Source: DASVRZ01 sp038230215
GTDB taxonomy: Bacteria > Verrucomicrobiota > Verrucomicrobiia > Chthoniobacterales > DASVRZ01
Length of the DNA: 64,000 nucleotides
Reading direction: 5' to 3'
Assembly: GCA_038230215.1 (NCBI GenBank)
Contig: JBBRNR010000001.1
Coordinates: forward strand, 310,001 to 374,000
The notes under the pieces are model-generated. The model was given only the letters and a program-made list of their open reading frames with translations, was not told the origin of the DNA and did no database searches. The translations under genes were made by a program, and so were the position numbers. Numbering within the stretch: position 1 is the first letter of the stretch; the number at the start of each line of letters is the position of its first letter. Shown one piece after another: positions 17,833 to 26,794 of the stretch.

Positions 17833-18332
17833 AAGCGTTCGCCTGTGAGCCGGCGGAGTTGAAGGTTGGACTGGCTTTGCAGATGGGTGATTCCGATTGC
17901 AAGGGCGTCGGCGGCGTCTGCTGGGGGAGTCTCTGTAAGTCCTAACATCGCGCGCACCATAAAAGCGACCTGTTTTTTATCCGCCGCTCCGCTGCCGACG
18001 ACGGCTTGTTTAATCTTGCGCGGCGCATATTCGTAAATGGGAATGCCATGCTGCGCGACAGCTAGTATCGACGCGCCTCGGGCCGCGCCCAACGTGATGG
18101 CGGTGCGCAGGCTCTGCACAAAGATCACGCCCTCGACGGCGCATTCTTCGGGCCGATGTCTAACTATCAGATCGGTAATTTTTTCGTAGATTGCAACGAG
18201 GCAGCCGGACTGAGAAAGTTTCGGCGCATTGGCTATCATACCGTATTCGAGAGCGGTGTGTTTTCGCCCATCGGAATCGATCACAGCGTAACCGGTACCG
18301 CGTAGAGAAGGATCGATGGATAGGAGGCGCAA
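17829..18332 (-). CDS. ruvC: Holliday junction endodeoxyribonuclease RuvC
   Basis: Resolves Holliday junctions with RuvAB. 167 residues of RNase H fold; the acidic active-site residues are visible as Asp7 (LSIDPSLRGTGYA), Glu in CAVEGVIF, and the pair in PADAADALAIGITH. KKQV and the YAPRKIKQAVVGSG loop are typical. ruvA and ruvB are not adjacent here. Followed directly by lipB. Confidence 0.94.
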   Translation of the reverse strand: MRLLSIDPSLRGTGYAVIDSDGRKHTALEYGMIANAPKLSQSGCLVAIYEKITDLIVRHRPEECAVEGVIFVQSLRTAITLGAARGASILAVAQHGIPIYEYAPRKIKQAVVGSGAADKKQVAFMVRAMLGLTETPPADAADALAIGITHLQSQSNLQLRRLTGERL

Positions 18333-18343
18333 GATAAGAACTA

Positions 18344-18430
18344 GAAAGCGGAAAGCTGAAACTTGAAGAAAGAAAATTTCGCCACGGCGAAATACTCAGC
18401 TTTCAGGTTTCCAGTTTCAAGTTTCTTTTC
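18344..18430. repeat. Inverted run of GAAANNN heptamers (copy 1)
   Basis: One arm reads GAAAGCGGAAAGCTGAAACTTG and the other, on the opposite strand, GAAACTTGAAACTGGAAACC followed by TGAAAGCTGA. Each arm is a chain of 7-bp units of the form GAAANNN, so the two arms can pair. The centre holds a separate hairpin TTTCGC/GCGAAA (18377-18392). It fills the 99-bp gap between ruvC and the Roadblock gene. Sister copies lie at 29907 and 47939. Confidence 0.65.
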
Positions 18431-18431
18431 C

Positions 18432-18902
18432 CTATCTCGGCGCAGTCACGTCCACACTGCCAACATCGAAGCCGGAGAAATTCATGTCGCCGCTGCCTTG
18501 CGCGCGGATGACAATCAAAAATTCCGCCAGACTCTTGCAACAGCCGGTGGCGTAGAAACGCACTAGGCCGACAGTAGTCTGGCTGCCGAAAACAGTGATC
18601 ATGATCGTATCATCGTCAACCGAGTTCATAAAGATGTGACTCCCGTTGCCCTGATGATAGACGGCATTAAACTCGATCTCGCCGATGCGTTTCGCAAGTT
18701 CCTTGGTCGCGGCAAACGAGCCTGCCGCGAGCGCCGCGATGATGGTGACATCCAGAATGTCCGAGTGGCCACATTGGGAAATAACGTTGCCGCCCTGGTC
18801 GATGATAACGGCCAAGTCAGACTCGCTTTTGTCGAGATAAGATTGAAGAATTTCGTCGAGCCGGGCGACTTCGCGAATGCCTAGAGATAAAACTGTATCC
18901 AT
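18432..18902 (-). CDS. Small Roadblock/LC7-domain protein (MglB-like)
   Basis: A soluble 156-residue protein with the Roadblock/LC7 pattern: ESDLAVIIDQGGNVISQCGH, an alternating hydrophobic helix LDVTIIAALAAGSFAATKEL, and the strands HIFMNSVDDDTIMITVFG. Such proteins dimerise and act as GTPase-activating or scaffold partners of MglA-type GTPases. It is 24 bp downstream of the MglA-like gene and closes the pilus-ATPase operon, so it is the likely partner of that GTPase. Confidence 0.82.
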   Translation of the reverse strand: MDTVLSLGIREVARLDEILQSYLDKSESDLAVIIDQGGNVISQCGHSDILDVTIIAALAAGSFAATKELAKRIGEIEFNAVYHQGNGSHIFMNSVDDDTIMITVFGSQTTVGLVRFYATGCCKSLAEFLIVIRAQGSGDMNFSGFDVGSVDVTAPR

Positions 18903-18926
18903 AATGTTAACAGGGGCGGCCAGTGC

Positions 18927-19565
18927 CTAGACAACGGCGATTTGGGTGGGGGCGGAGTTGGCCTGCGCAGCATCGCTGGCCTTGTTGAATTTGTGAAGCA
19001 ACAATTGCGACACTACATTCAGAGAACTGAAAACATTCTGGCCGGTGCTGGAGATGACTTCGAAGCTTTGCACGCGCTTCTTGCGATTGTTCAGAAGGAA
19101 TTCCATGTAGTTGATCGGCGCAACATTGGGCAGATCGCGTTTGTTGTATTGAATGATGTAAGGCATCTCGTCGAGCGACATGTTCATCTTGTTCAAGTTC
19201 TCTTCCAGATTCTTAAACGCCTCGACGTTTTCCTCCATCTTGTCCCACTGCGAATCAGCTACGAATACGAGGCCATCGACACTTCGGAGTACTAACTGTC
19301 TGGTGGCGTTGTAGATGACCTGACCAGGCACCGTGTAGAGCTGAAATTTCGTTTTGAAGCCCTTGATAACAATGGCACTCAAAGGCAGGAAATCGAAGAA
19401 CAAGGTGCGATCCGAAGCGGTGGCCAGAGAAACCAGATCGCCACGATTGCCGGGATCGATCTTCGAGTGAATATAGGAAAGATTGGTCGTTTTTCCGCAA
19501 AGGGCCGGACCGTAGTAAACGATCTTGAATTGGATCTCTTTGCTGGCGTAGTTAATGATGGACAT
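18927..19565 (-). CDS. mglA: MglA-like small Ras-family GTPase
   Basis: 212 residues. P-loop GPALCGKTTN at 19-28, the switch-II sequence TVPGQV (MglA signature, replacing the DxxG of Ras) near 78-83, and NKRD near 140. MglA GTPases set polarity and control type IV pili and gliding motility in Myxococcus. Here the gene is flanked by two Roadblock-domain genes and lies in the same operon as the pilus assembly ATPase, supporting a role in switching pilus activity or placing it at a pole. The C-terminal ~20 residues are Ala/Ser-rich. Confidence 0.9.
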   Translation of the reverse strand: MSIINYASKEIQFKIVYYGPALCGKTTNLSYIHSKIDPGNRGDLVSLATASDRTLFFDFLPLSAIVIKGFKTKFQLYTVPGQVIYNATRQLVLRSVDGLVFVADSQWDKMEENVEAFKNLEENLNKMNMSLDEMPYIIQYNKRDLPNVAPINYMEFLLNNRKKRVQSFEVISSTGQNVFSSLNVVSQLLLHKFNKASDAAQANSAPTQIAVV

Positions 19566-19592
19566 ACTCTGGGTTTCCTCTCGAAAAAATGG

Positions 19593-21446
19593 TTAGTGGG
19601 ATGTTAGTTCCCCGCTGTATTGCTTGGCCAGGCCATCGACGATGGCGATGAATTTTTCCTTCACACCATGCCCGAGATCGGACTGGTTTTGGTGAAGCAC
19701 AGCCAGTGTCATTCCGCTGCCGGTGAAAATGGTCACTGTGTGAGTCTCAGTCGAAAGCGAAAGATGCTTCAGCTCGCCGAGCTTCATCTCGGTGGCGTGT
19801 TTGGCCATCTTGCGGTGGAGTTGCGGAGCCATCGCGCTGAAGCCCTCAGGGTCCATGAAACTAGGCATATTGCCGGCCAGCGCCAGGCCGTCCTCAGTGA
19901 TAATGGTGAGGCTGGCAACGCCGGGCAATGCCGATGCGAGCTTGACGACTTTCTTCGCGTCGAGTGCGTCTTGCGTGCCGAGCGCGGCGTGCATCGGACT
20001 GGGAAACTTGTTGCCGGTGCTGTTGAGCTTTCGGGTAGTGTAGTTCGTGATCGCCGGGGTGATCAGCGGCTTGGCTCGGCTCGGGCCCGTCGGTGCCGGA
20101 ATGGCGGAGGCGAGGGCCGGAGGCGAGGGTGGCTTGACGGCGATCGTGTCGGGCGTGGTGTTGAAAGGCGTCTCAAATTCGTCCGGATCGACGTCCTGCT
20201 CGTGCTGGTCCTCGCGCATTTGGAGGGTGTTGTTGGGAAGATTTTTGACGATCTCCGAGAGGGCAATGGGCACCTCGGAACCGGTGTAATTTTCCTTGAA
20301 TAACTTCCGCATCGACGGACTCAGCGCCTCGGAGAAAGTATCCATGGAGAGGGACACGCGTCCGCTGGCGAGTTGGCTTTCGATTTGGTCCAGTGGCAGA
20401 TCGACCTCGCTGTCCTCCGGTATGCTGCCGAGTAGCGCCTCTCGCTGTTGCATGGGCATAGCCTGGATGAGCGGACGGACGCGCACGGTCACGCGGCGTT
20501 CCAAATCTCTCGAACCCAGCTTGGCGGAAGGTGTCGGAGCCTCGGCTTCCGGGGTGGAGCTGAGTTTGATTCCAATGGGCTTGGGACGCGCCGGTTGTAC
20601 TGGCGCTGGCGTGGCGGGTTGCGCCACCGGAAGTGGCGGCGGCACAGGCGTCGGAGCGGCCACGGCACCGGAGACTTTGTGGATTTCCTGGTCGCGTTTG
20701 GCGGCCTTCAGAAACGGCGTCTCGACTTCCTCAAAAGCCTCGGGAGCCTCCTGGTCAGGACGGGTGAAAAGATCACTCATCTGCGCGACGATTTTCGGCA
20801 GAGGGAGTTGGATTTCAATGTCCTCCTCAGCGGAAAGTTTACGCTTGAAGAGCGCTGGCATCGCCTCGGCGATAATCGAGAGCGGCACTGTGGCGCGACC
20901 TTTGGTCATGTCGGAGTAGAGATCCGAGGCATCGAAACGCACTTCCTGGGTCGGAGATACGGCTTTTTCATCCAAGAAATTGCTCGGGATGCGACTGAGA
21001 AAATCGCTCACCAAAAGAACGATCTCGCGACTGGAGGAGGCTGCGGGGGCCGTGTCAAAACTAAGCGCGGGTTTCTTTTTGGCCGTGGTCAGGCGCACCA
21101 TCGGCGGTGCGACATCGGATGCTCTGTCCTCAGAGGATTCGGAGGCAGGCGAGAGACGTACCGGAGCACGCTGTACGACCGGGGAAGACTCTTCCTCCTC
21201 GCGCTGGTTCTGCATGGAAATGGATTGCTGCTTCGGCAGATTCGGCGTGAGCGTGATGGTGGGAGCCTTGGCTTCCACAACAGGTTTACGGGCGGCCCTG
21301 CGAATTTCCTCTTCCTCGGCCTCCGCTTCGGCCTGCCGGACACTGGCGGGAACGATGCGTTTGACCACCCGCGTCACTCGGATGTCGTTGGTTTGAGGGG
21401 AACTCGGCCGGCTGGCCTTGGTAAGGTTTTTGATCCAGTTAAACAT
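19593..21446 (-). CDS. Long Roadblock-domain protein with duplicated adaptor modules
   Basis: 617 residues. The N-terminal third is charged and probably disordered, with Pro-rich linkers. Two copies of one module can be aligned: residues ~150-235 (VPLSIIAEAMPALF, then IQLPLPKIVAQM) and ~320-415 (VSLSMDTFSEALSPSMRKLF, then VPIALSEIVKNLP). The C-terminal ~120 residues form a Roadblock/LC7 domain (LPGVASLTIITEDGLALAG; TVTIFTGSGMTLAVLH). It starts 6 bp after the PilB gene and precedes MglA. I infer an adaptor between the pilus ATPase and the GTPase; the duplicated module itself has no function known to me. Confidence 0.75.
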   Translation of the reverse strand: MFNWIKNLTKASRPSSPQTNDIRVTRVVKRIVPASVRQAEAEAEEEEIRRAARKPVVEAKAPTITLTPNLPKQQSISMQNQREEEESSPVVQRAPVRLSPASESSEDRASDVAPPMVRLTTAKKKPALSFDTAPAASSSREIVLLVSDFLSRIPSNFLDEKAVSPTQEVRFDASDLYSDMTKGRATVPLSIIAEAMPALFKRKLSAEEDIEIQLPLPKIVAQMSDLFTRPDQEAPEAFEEVETPFLKAAKRDQEIHKVSGAVAAPTPVPPPLPVAQPATPAPVQPARPKPIGIKLSSTPEAEAPTPSAKLGSRDLERRVTVRVRPLIQAMPMQQREALLGSIPEDSEVDLPLDQIESQLASGRVSLSMDTFSEALSPSMRKLFKENYTGSEVPIALSEIVKNLPNNTLQMREDQHEQDVDPDEFETPFNTTPDTIAVKPPSPPALASAIPAPTGPSRAKPLITPAITNYTTRKLNSTGNKFPSPMHAALGTQDALDAKKVVKLASALPGVASLTIITEDGLALAGNMPSFMDPEGFSAMAPQLHRKMAKHATEMKLGELKHLSLSTETHTVTIFTGSGMTLAVLHQNQSDLGHGVKEKFIAIVDGLAKQYSGELTSH

Positions 21447-21452
21447 GACTTT

Positions 21453-23198
21453 TTAGGTGTCTTCTGAGGTTGTGCGCCATACTTCGTCGAGAGTGGTAAT
21501 ACCTTCTCTAGCTTTATCCATGCCCACCATGCGCAAAGTTTTCATTCCTTCCGCCACGGCCTGGTTTTTGATGACGGCGGCGGAGGCGCGTTTGATGATC
21601 AGACGGCGAATCGTCTCGGAAATAGGAAGAACCTCAATAACGGGGGCGCGTCCGACGTAGCCGCGCTGCTTGCAACGGTCGCAGCCAGTGCCTTGATAAA
21701 AAACTTCGCCCGCATCTGGATCAATGCCCAATTTGTCGCACATTTCAGAATCCGGGACCATTTCCTCGCGGCAATTTGGACAGATTTTGCGAACCAGACG
21801 CTGGGCGCAGGTGAGCAGAACGGAACTCGAAATCAGGAACGGCTCGATCCCCATGTCGTCGAGACGGGCGATCGCGCCAGCCGCATCGTTCGTGTGCAAC
21901 GTCGAGAGCACTTGGTGACCGGTGAGCGCGGCCTTCACGGCGATATCGGCGGTCTCGTTGTCACGAATCTCACCGATCATGACGATGTCCGGATCCTGAC
22001 GCAGGATGGAGCGTAGTGAGCTGGAAAAATCGAGCCCGATGTCTGCTTTGACTGCGACTTGGTTAATTCCAGTCAACTGGTACTCGACTGGATCCTCGAC
22101 GGTGACGATGTTATAAATCGGGTTGTTCAGTTCGGAGAGAACTGAGTAAAGCGTCGTCGTTTTTCCAGAACCCGTCGGCCCTGTCACGAGAATCATGCCG
22201 TGTGGAGCGTCGATCGCTTTCTTGAAGCGATCCAGGGTGAAATCGTCCATCCCGAGGTTATCCACGGAGCCGGCGAGTGCGCTCTTGTCGAGAATACGAA
22301 TGACGATTTTCTCGCCATAAACCGTCGGCAAAAAAGAGATGCGCAGATCGACGTCCTTGCCGCCGACGGTGATGCGGAAACGCCCATCTTGCGGCAGTCG
22401 GCGTTCGGCAATATCAAGTCCGGCAAGAATCTTGATGCGCGAGGCAATCGGGAGTTGCAGAGCCTTCGGCGGCGAACTGGCCTCGACCAGTGCGCCGTCT
22501 ACGCGGTAGCGGAGTTTGAGTGTTTTCTCGAACGGCTCAAGGTGGATGTCGGAGGCTTTTTCCTTGAGCGCCTGAACGAGGATGAGATTCACGATTTTGA
22601 TGACAGGCGCTTCCTCGCTGTCCGCTGCCATACGGTCGAGATCGACCTTGTCCTTCTGAGCGCCCGTGATTTCGATGTCGTCGCCAGAGAGATTGGCGGC
22701 GGTGCGCATCGCTTCGTCCATTGCCGCCGAGCCGCCGCCGTGCACGCCGCTGAGGGCGTCCATGATGCTCTTCTCGGTGGCAATCATCGGGACGATTTCC
22801 AGCTTGGTCCGCTGGCGGACATCGTCGATGGCGAGCACGTTCAGTGGATCGGCCATCGCAATGAAAAGCTTCATGCCGAGCTGGCAGATTGGCACCAGCT
22901 TAAAGCTCCGGGCCATGTCCTTGGGGATGAGTCCCATCACGCTCTCGGGCACCCGGATTTTCACCATGTTAATCGGCGGCGTGTCGAGGCAGCGTCCCAT
23001 GCCCAGCGCCATGTCCTGCTCGTTGACGAATTGTTTCTCGGTGAGAATTTTCAGCAGGCGACCGCCGCTTTTCTTTTGGAGTTCCATCGCCTCCTCAAGC
23101 TGGCTGGGCAGCAGGAGACCGTCGTCGATGAGGACATCGGCGATGCGCTCGCCGAAGGACTTCACTGCAATCTTGGTAGTTCTTTTAGCGGTGGCCAC
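21453..23198 (-). CDS. pilB: Type IV pilus/type II secretion assembly ATPase (PilB/GspE)
   Basis: 581 residues. An N-terminal MshEN domain (~15-150) is followed by the secretion ATPase core: ASDIHLEP near 216, Walker A GPTGSGKT at 340-347, the Asp-box VEDPVEYQL, Walker B-like DPDIVMIGEIRD, and a zinc-binding motif with two CxxC pairs (ICPNC and GCDRC). Such hexamers power pilus extension or pseudopilus assembly. The gene overlaps the end of the preceding MshEN gene by 14 bp and leads into the Roadblock and MglA genes. No pilin or inner-membrane PilC gene is in the window. Confidence 0.92.
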   Translation of the reverse strand: MATAKRTTKIAVKSFGERIADVLIDDGLLLPSQLEEAMELQKKSGGRLLKILTEKQFVNEQDMALGMGRCLDTPPINMVKIRVPESVMGLIPKDMARSFKLVPICQLGMKLFIAMADPLNVLAIDDVRQRTKLEIVPMIATEKSIMDALSGVHGGGSAAMDEAMRTAANLSGDDIEITGAQKDKVDLDRMAADSEEAPVIKIVNLILVQALKEKASDIHLEPFEKTLKLRYRVDGALVEASSPPKALQLPIASRIKILAGLDIAERRLPQDGRFRITVGGKDVDLRISFLPTVYGEKIVIRILDKSALAGSVDNLGMDDFTLDRFKKAIDAPHGMILVTGPTGSGKTTTLYSVLSELNNPIYNIVTVEDPVEYQLTGINQVAVKADIGLDFSSSLRSILRQDPDIVMIGEIRDNETADIAVKAALTGHQVLSTLHTNDAAGAIARLDDMGIEPFLISSSVLLTCAQRLVRKICPNCREEMVPDSEMCDKLGIDPDAGEVFYQGTGCDRCKQRGYVGRAPVIEVLPISETIRRLIIKRASAAVIKNQAVAEGMKTLRMVGMDKAREGITTLDEVWRTTSEDT

Positions 23199-24132
23199 GG
23201 TCGGGTTTGTCTAGTTTGTAAACGTCGGTGAGCGCCTTGGCGATGGCGGCAGGCGTGGCGACGTACCATTGAATGTTATAGTCGAGCATCTTCTGGGCGG
23301 CGGACTTGGCCGCGACGTCAAAAGGATTGCAGGTGGCGATCATGAGCGTGCGGCTCATCTGGTCGAACGGTAAAACCAGGCGGCCAATGGTGATTTCCTC
23401 GGGCAACATCTTCACAATCGAGCGGTCGATATCGTAAATCTCCAACGGGATGTAGGCCAGCTTCACCTTGTCCAGGAGATCGCAATAGAGCGTGTCGATC
23501 GGGATCTGCGTCTCGTTGCAGACCTCCTCCAGGAGGGAAAAAGGTAACGTTCCGGGAGCGCGGCCCTCATTGCGCTCCTTGATGTGTTCGAGTGCAGCCT
23601 TGGCGGCTTTGCTCGAGCAGATGCCGTGGTAAATGAGAAATTTGCAGAGCGCCGTGTCGCCATCCTCGGCGACAGCGCCGGCCTGGCGCAAGGCAGTTTC
23701 ATTGCGTTGCGTGACGCGGACTTCGATGAGCGAAGGCTCAGCCACACTGCCCTGGCGCGCACTGCTGACGGTCGAGCCACTGATGACTTTTTCCGTAAGC
23801 AATGTGTCCAATGGGTTCCGTGCGGCTCCGCCCTGGGTCATGAGCCCTTCGACCTCCTTTTTCTTGGCGAGGATTTCCTTGTCCGCCGGATGACGCTGCA
23901 GCAGTGCCTCGAACTCCAGGAGAGCCGAAGTATATTGCCCTATGCTGATGTAAGTCTCCCCGAGTTTGCGAGAAATCTGGTAGGCGTCAACATCGCGCCC
24001 CACCTTCAGGTAGGCGTCCTTCAGAATGTCGTAAGACTGGTAATCGTCCGGGTTCGATTGCGTAATCAACTCAAACATCTCGATTGTCTGGAGGATTTGC
24101 TCCTGTTCGAGATTGGATAAGGTCGGATTCAT
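23185..24132 (-). CDS. TPR and MshEN-domain protein
   Basis: 315 residues. The first ~100 residues carry TPR-like helices (NPDDYQSYDILKDAYLKVGR; IGQYTSALLEFEALLQRHP). The last ~150 form an isolated MshEN domain (KLAYIPLEIYDIDRSIVKML; RLVLPFDQMSRTLMIATCNP), the module found at the N-terminus of PilB/GspE ATPases and, in some members, a cyclic-di-GMP binder. It is the first gene of the operon and overlaps the ATPase gene by 14 bp. A regulatory or adaptor subunit of the ATPase is likely. Confidence 0.82.
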   Translation of the reverse strand: MNPTLSNLEQEQILQTIEMFELITQSNPDDYQSYDILKDAYLKVGRDVDAYQISRKLGETYISIGQYTSALLEFEALLQRHPADKEILAKKKEVEGLMTQGGAARNPLDTLLTEKVISGSTVSSARQGSVAEPSLIEVRVTQRNETALRQAGAVAEDGDTALCKFLIYHGICSSKAAKAALEHIKERNEGRAPGTLPFSLLEEVCNETQIPIDTLYCDLLDKVKLAYIPLEIYDIDRSIVKMLPEEITIGRLVLPFDQMSRTLMIATCNPFDVAAKSAAQKMLDYNIQWYVATPAAIAKALTDVYKLDKPDRGHR

Positions 24133-24196
24133 TTCACGGTCCTAAAAAGCTATTCCTGTGCCTCGGACGTAGGTTTCCCAGAAATCGTAAATTTAT

Positions 24197-24946
24197 TCAG
24201 AACCAGCGAGTGTGGTAAACCCTAATGGCGTTTACCCTTCCGCCTGGGTAATACCAGGTTTTCTGATAATCAAAGCTGCTCGTCGCCGAATCGAAAGTGA
24301 GCTGGCAGATTTTCCCCGGCAAATTAGGATCGATGACAGAGAAAACGAGGCCAGTCCCCGTCCGCTGGTAACGGTAGGCGACCAGGCAGTGGTTCAGCGG
24401 CTTAAAGCGCGTGATGTAAACCGCAGCGAGCAATCCCGAGTCGATGCTGCGCGTGAGTTTCTCGGCCACTTCCCTTTGGCCGGAACGCGGAAAAGGCAGC
24501 CCCATGCGCCAGTTTCCGATGCGCAAATAAGTCGGCCACCAGTTTCCAAGATTTTCTTCGAGCAAGGCCGGATATATTTGTGAGAAATTTTGCAGATTTG
24601 CGAATCCGGGGATCAAAACCTTCTGTGGATTTCTTTTTTGCGAAACGGGAATGCGACAGATTTGTCGGATTTTCTGGCGATATTCCTCTTCAGAGACCCG
24701 GTTCAGAGTCGGATCAAACTCCGCAAACTGATGAAACTGGATGAGCGCCCGGCCCATGACGAAGCACCGGCGAGAATATGGACGACCGGTTTTCACCGCT
24801 GGATTCGCAGTATCGCGATGCTGGTTTCCGTAGGCCCAGAGCGTCTCGTTGCCAAAGGCAAACGTGTCCGTGGCCGGATTAAAAGAAGCCGCTTCGCCCA
24901 TACGGAAGGCTTGGAAAAATAAAAAAAAGAGGGCAATGCAGCGCAT
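24197..24946 (-). CDS. Exported protein of unknown function
   Basis: 249 residues from ATG 24946, with a signal peptide (MRCIALFFLFFQAFRMGEAA). The rest is soluble. SRRCFVMGRALIQFHQF in the middle and NHCLVAYRYQ followed by VIDPNLPGKI near the end recall the Cys, His and Asn/Asp blocks of papain-like peptidases, but the match is weak and I do not assign activity. It lies 38 bp after the membrane glycosyltransferase gene and may be the last gene of that operon. Confidence 0.6.
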   Translation of the reverse strand: MRCIALFFLFFQAFRMGEAASFNPATDTFAFGNETLWAYGNQHRDTANPAVKTGRPYSRRCFVMGRALIQFHQFAEFDPTLNRVSEEEYRQKIRQICRIPVSQKRNPQKVLIPGFANLQNFSQIYPALLEENLGNWWPTYLRIGNWRMGLPFPRSGQREVAEKLTRSIDSGLLAAVYITRFKPLNHCLVAYRYQRTGTGLVFSVIDPNLPGKICQLTFDSATSSFDYQKTWYYPGGRVNAIRVYHTRWF

Positions 24947-24984
24947 AGACACGCAAGAAAGCAGGTTTGATCGGCGGTTGCCAA

Positions 24985-26169
24985 TCAATGCTGGAGGGCT
25001 GGCCGCCATTTCCAATCCTGCACCAGAAAGACAACCATAAATAATTCCATGGGAAAAAAGGCTCCCCACGGCACCCGCACCGTCGGATTGGAAAGATTGG
25101 TCCAGATCAAGGGAAGCAATTGGATAACGCCAAAAACAAGAATGAGCCGCTGCGAAGTTGAGCCTCGCCAAATCACCACGATCACACCTGCCGTCGCCAG
25201 AATGAACAGCAAGAGCCATTTATCGGTGCGAAATGGCGCTTGAAAGATCACTTTCCAGACGCCGTGCCAAGTGCGCTGGAGCACGTCTCCGGCGCCATGC
25301 GATGAGAAATAGTCTGCGGCCGTATAAATCGCCCGATTATCGCCGGTGTGGGCGTCTTGCTTCTGGTCCACCCACATGTAATTGCTCAAATAACCATGGT
25401 ATAACGGTGAATGATAATACTGCCAGCGCGGCCACCAACTGGGAATACTGACCAAAATAAATAAAGCGATGGCCGCCAAATAGACCGGCAGCCGAGCGAG
25501 ACACATTTTCGTGGCCGCAGCCCCGCCCAAACGAAAAATCTGCACCACATGACACAAAGCCAGCGTGAGAAGCAGGGCCAACATTACAAACAAGCCATTG
25601 GGCCGGGTCAGGTAATCGGCACCGATCAAGGCTCCCGCCGCCAACAGATAAAGCGGCCTCCCTTTCATCCAATACAATGTCAGACAAGGAATGATCATGA
25701 CCATCCAAAGCACATGCAATGGCTCTGTCAGTAAATGCGTGGTGGTCTGCGCGAATAGGAACGTATTCAACATCAGACAAAGCGTCGCCAGCCCCGCGGC
25801 AGGAGCCCCTGCGATTTGCTCCGCAAAAAAATATAGCGCCAGACACGACAGTGCGGCGCAGCACACATTCACCATTCCCAGCCAGAAAAGATTTTCTCCA
25901 GCACTTTGCATTACCATGGATAGAACGAGTGGATAAAGTGGCTGCCGATGGGGAATCTTACGGACGTAAGACATTGACAAATCGCCAGCCGCCATCTCCC
26001 GGGCAATTCGCAGGTAATGTCCAGTGTCTCCTTCGAGAAGAGTGTCTATCCCGGGTTTGGTTTGCAGGGTGTGAAGCAACCCGAACCAACTGACCGCCAG
26101 ATAAACCAATGTGGCGGCCACTATTCCCCATCGAACGCGGAACAAAGTGAAAATTACGCCTGGTTTCAT
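24985..26169 (-). CDS. Membrane glycosyltransferase, PMT/ArnT-like (GT39/GT83 group)
   Basis: 394 residues with about ten hydrophobic helices. After the first helix comes the large loop with DTGHYLRIAREM, an acidic motif placed like the catalytic Asp of lipid-linked sugar transferases, and HRQPLYPLVLSM. DYLTRPNGLF and the C-terminal TVRVPWGAFFPMELF also fit. Such enzymes move sugars from polyprenyl phosphate to an acceptor outside the inner membrane. Substrate unknown. It starts 5 bp after the Nudix gene. Confidence 0.72.
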   Translation of the reverse strand: MKPGVIFTLFRVRWGIVAATLVYLAVSWFGLLHTLQTKPGIDTLLEGDTGHYLRIAREMAAGDLSMSYVRKIPHRQPLYPLVLSMVMQSAGENLFWLGMVNVCCAALSCLALYFFAEQIAGAPAAGLATLCLMLNTFLFAQTTTHLLTEPLHVLWMVMIIPCLTLYWMKGRPLYLLAAGALIGADYLTRPNGLFVMLALLLTLALCHVVQIFRLGGAAATKMCLARLPVYLAAIALFILVSIPSWWPRWQYYHSPLYHGYLSNYMWVDQKQDAHTGDNRAIYTAADYFSSHGAGDVLQRTWHGVWKVIFQAPFRTDKWLLLFILATAGVIVVIWRGSTSQRLILVFGVIQLLPLIWTNLSNPTVRVPWGAFFPMELFMVVFLVQDWKWRPALQH

Positions 26170-26174
26170 GCCGT

Positions 26175-26792
26175 TTACTCTGCTGCCTTCAACAGCGCCG
26201 CCAGATGCGTCACACAGATCTGCGACCAGCTTTCCAGTGTGTCTTTTCTGGCCTGGAGTTGCTCGACGGTCAGAAACTCCATTTCCGTGATCATCGCTTC
26301 GCGTTTCTCGACTGCGGGCATCTCCAGGCGGAAAATATGGACGACTCCGAGATGCACCTGACCCACCTCGTTCGAATCGTCGTTTAGCAGGGCGACCACA
26401 CTGTTTTGGTAAGGCGTGTTGACCTTTAGTTCCTCGTTCACCTCGCGCTGCACACCAGCCTGATACGCCTCAAAGTCGAGTGCAAAAAGTCCCTCGTCCG
26501 CGTCGTTCATGTGGCCGCCGATGCCGATGGAACCTTTGCTGACCAGCCGCTGCTCGCCCGCTTTTTTACCGCGAACGTAATGGAGCACCTTGTCCTCATG
26601 AACGAGGAGCGCATAGGGAATGATTTGCTTGAACTGCGGGCTTTTTTCCGCCTCGGAGCGGATCATGAAGAAATTATTCTGCCGCGCCAGTAACTGCGGC
26701 AGGTAACGCTCGACATTGAAATTCAGCCCTTGAAAAGAGCCAATTGCGTCGAACACATCCCGCCGCACCACCAAAATCATTTCTTCAGCCAT
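26175..26792 (-). CDS. Nudix-fold hydrolase-like protein
   Basis: 205 residues. A Nudix box can be read as GGHMNDADEG...GVQREVNEELKV; the usual spacing of the box (Gx5Ex7REUXEE) is stretched by an insert, as in a group annotated as predicted phosphoesterases. It should hydrolyse a nucleoside-diphosphate derivative or have lost that activity. The gene starts 2 bp after the EVE gene and is followed closely by the membrane transferase. Confidence 0.72.
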   Translation of the reverse strand: MAEEMILVVRRDVFDAIGSFQGLNFNVERYLPQLLARQNNFFMIRSEAEKSPQFKQIIPYALLVHEDKVLHYVRGKKAGEQRLVSKGSIGIGGHMNDADEGLFALDFEAYQAGVQREVNEELKVNTPYQNSVVALLNDDSNEVGQVHLGVVHIFRLEMPAVEKREAMITEMEFLTVEQLQARKDTLESWSQICVTHLAALLKAAE

Positions 26793-26794
26793 AA

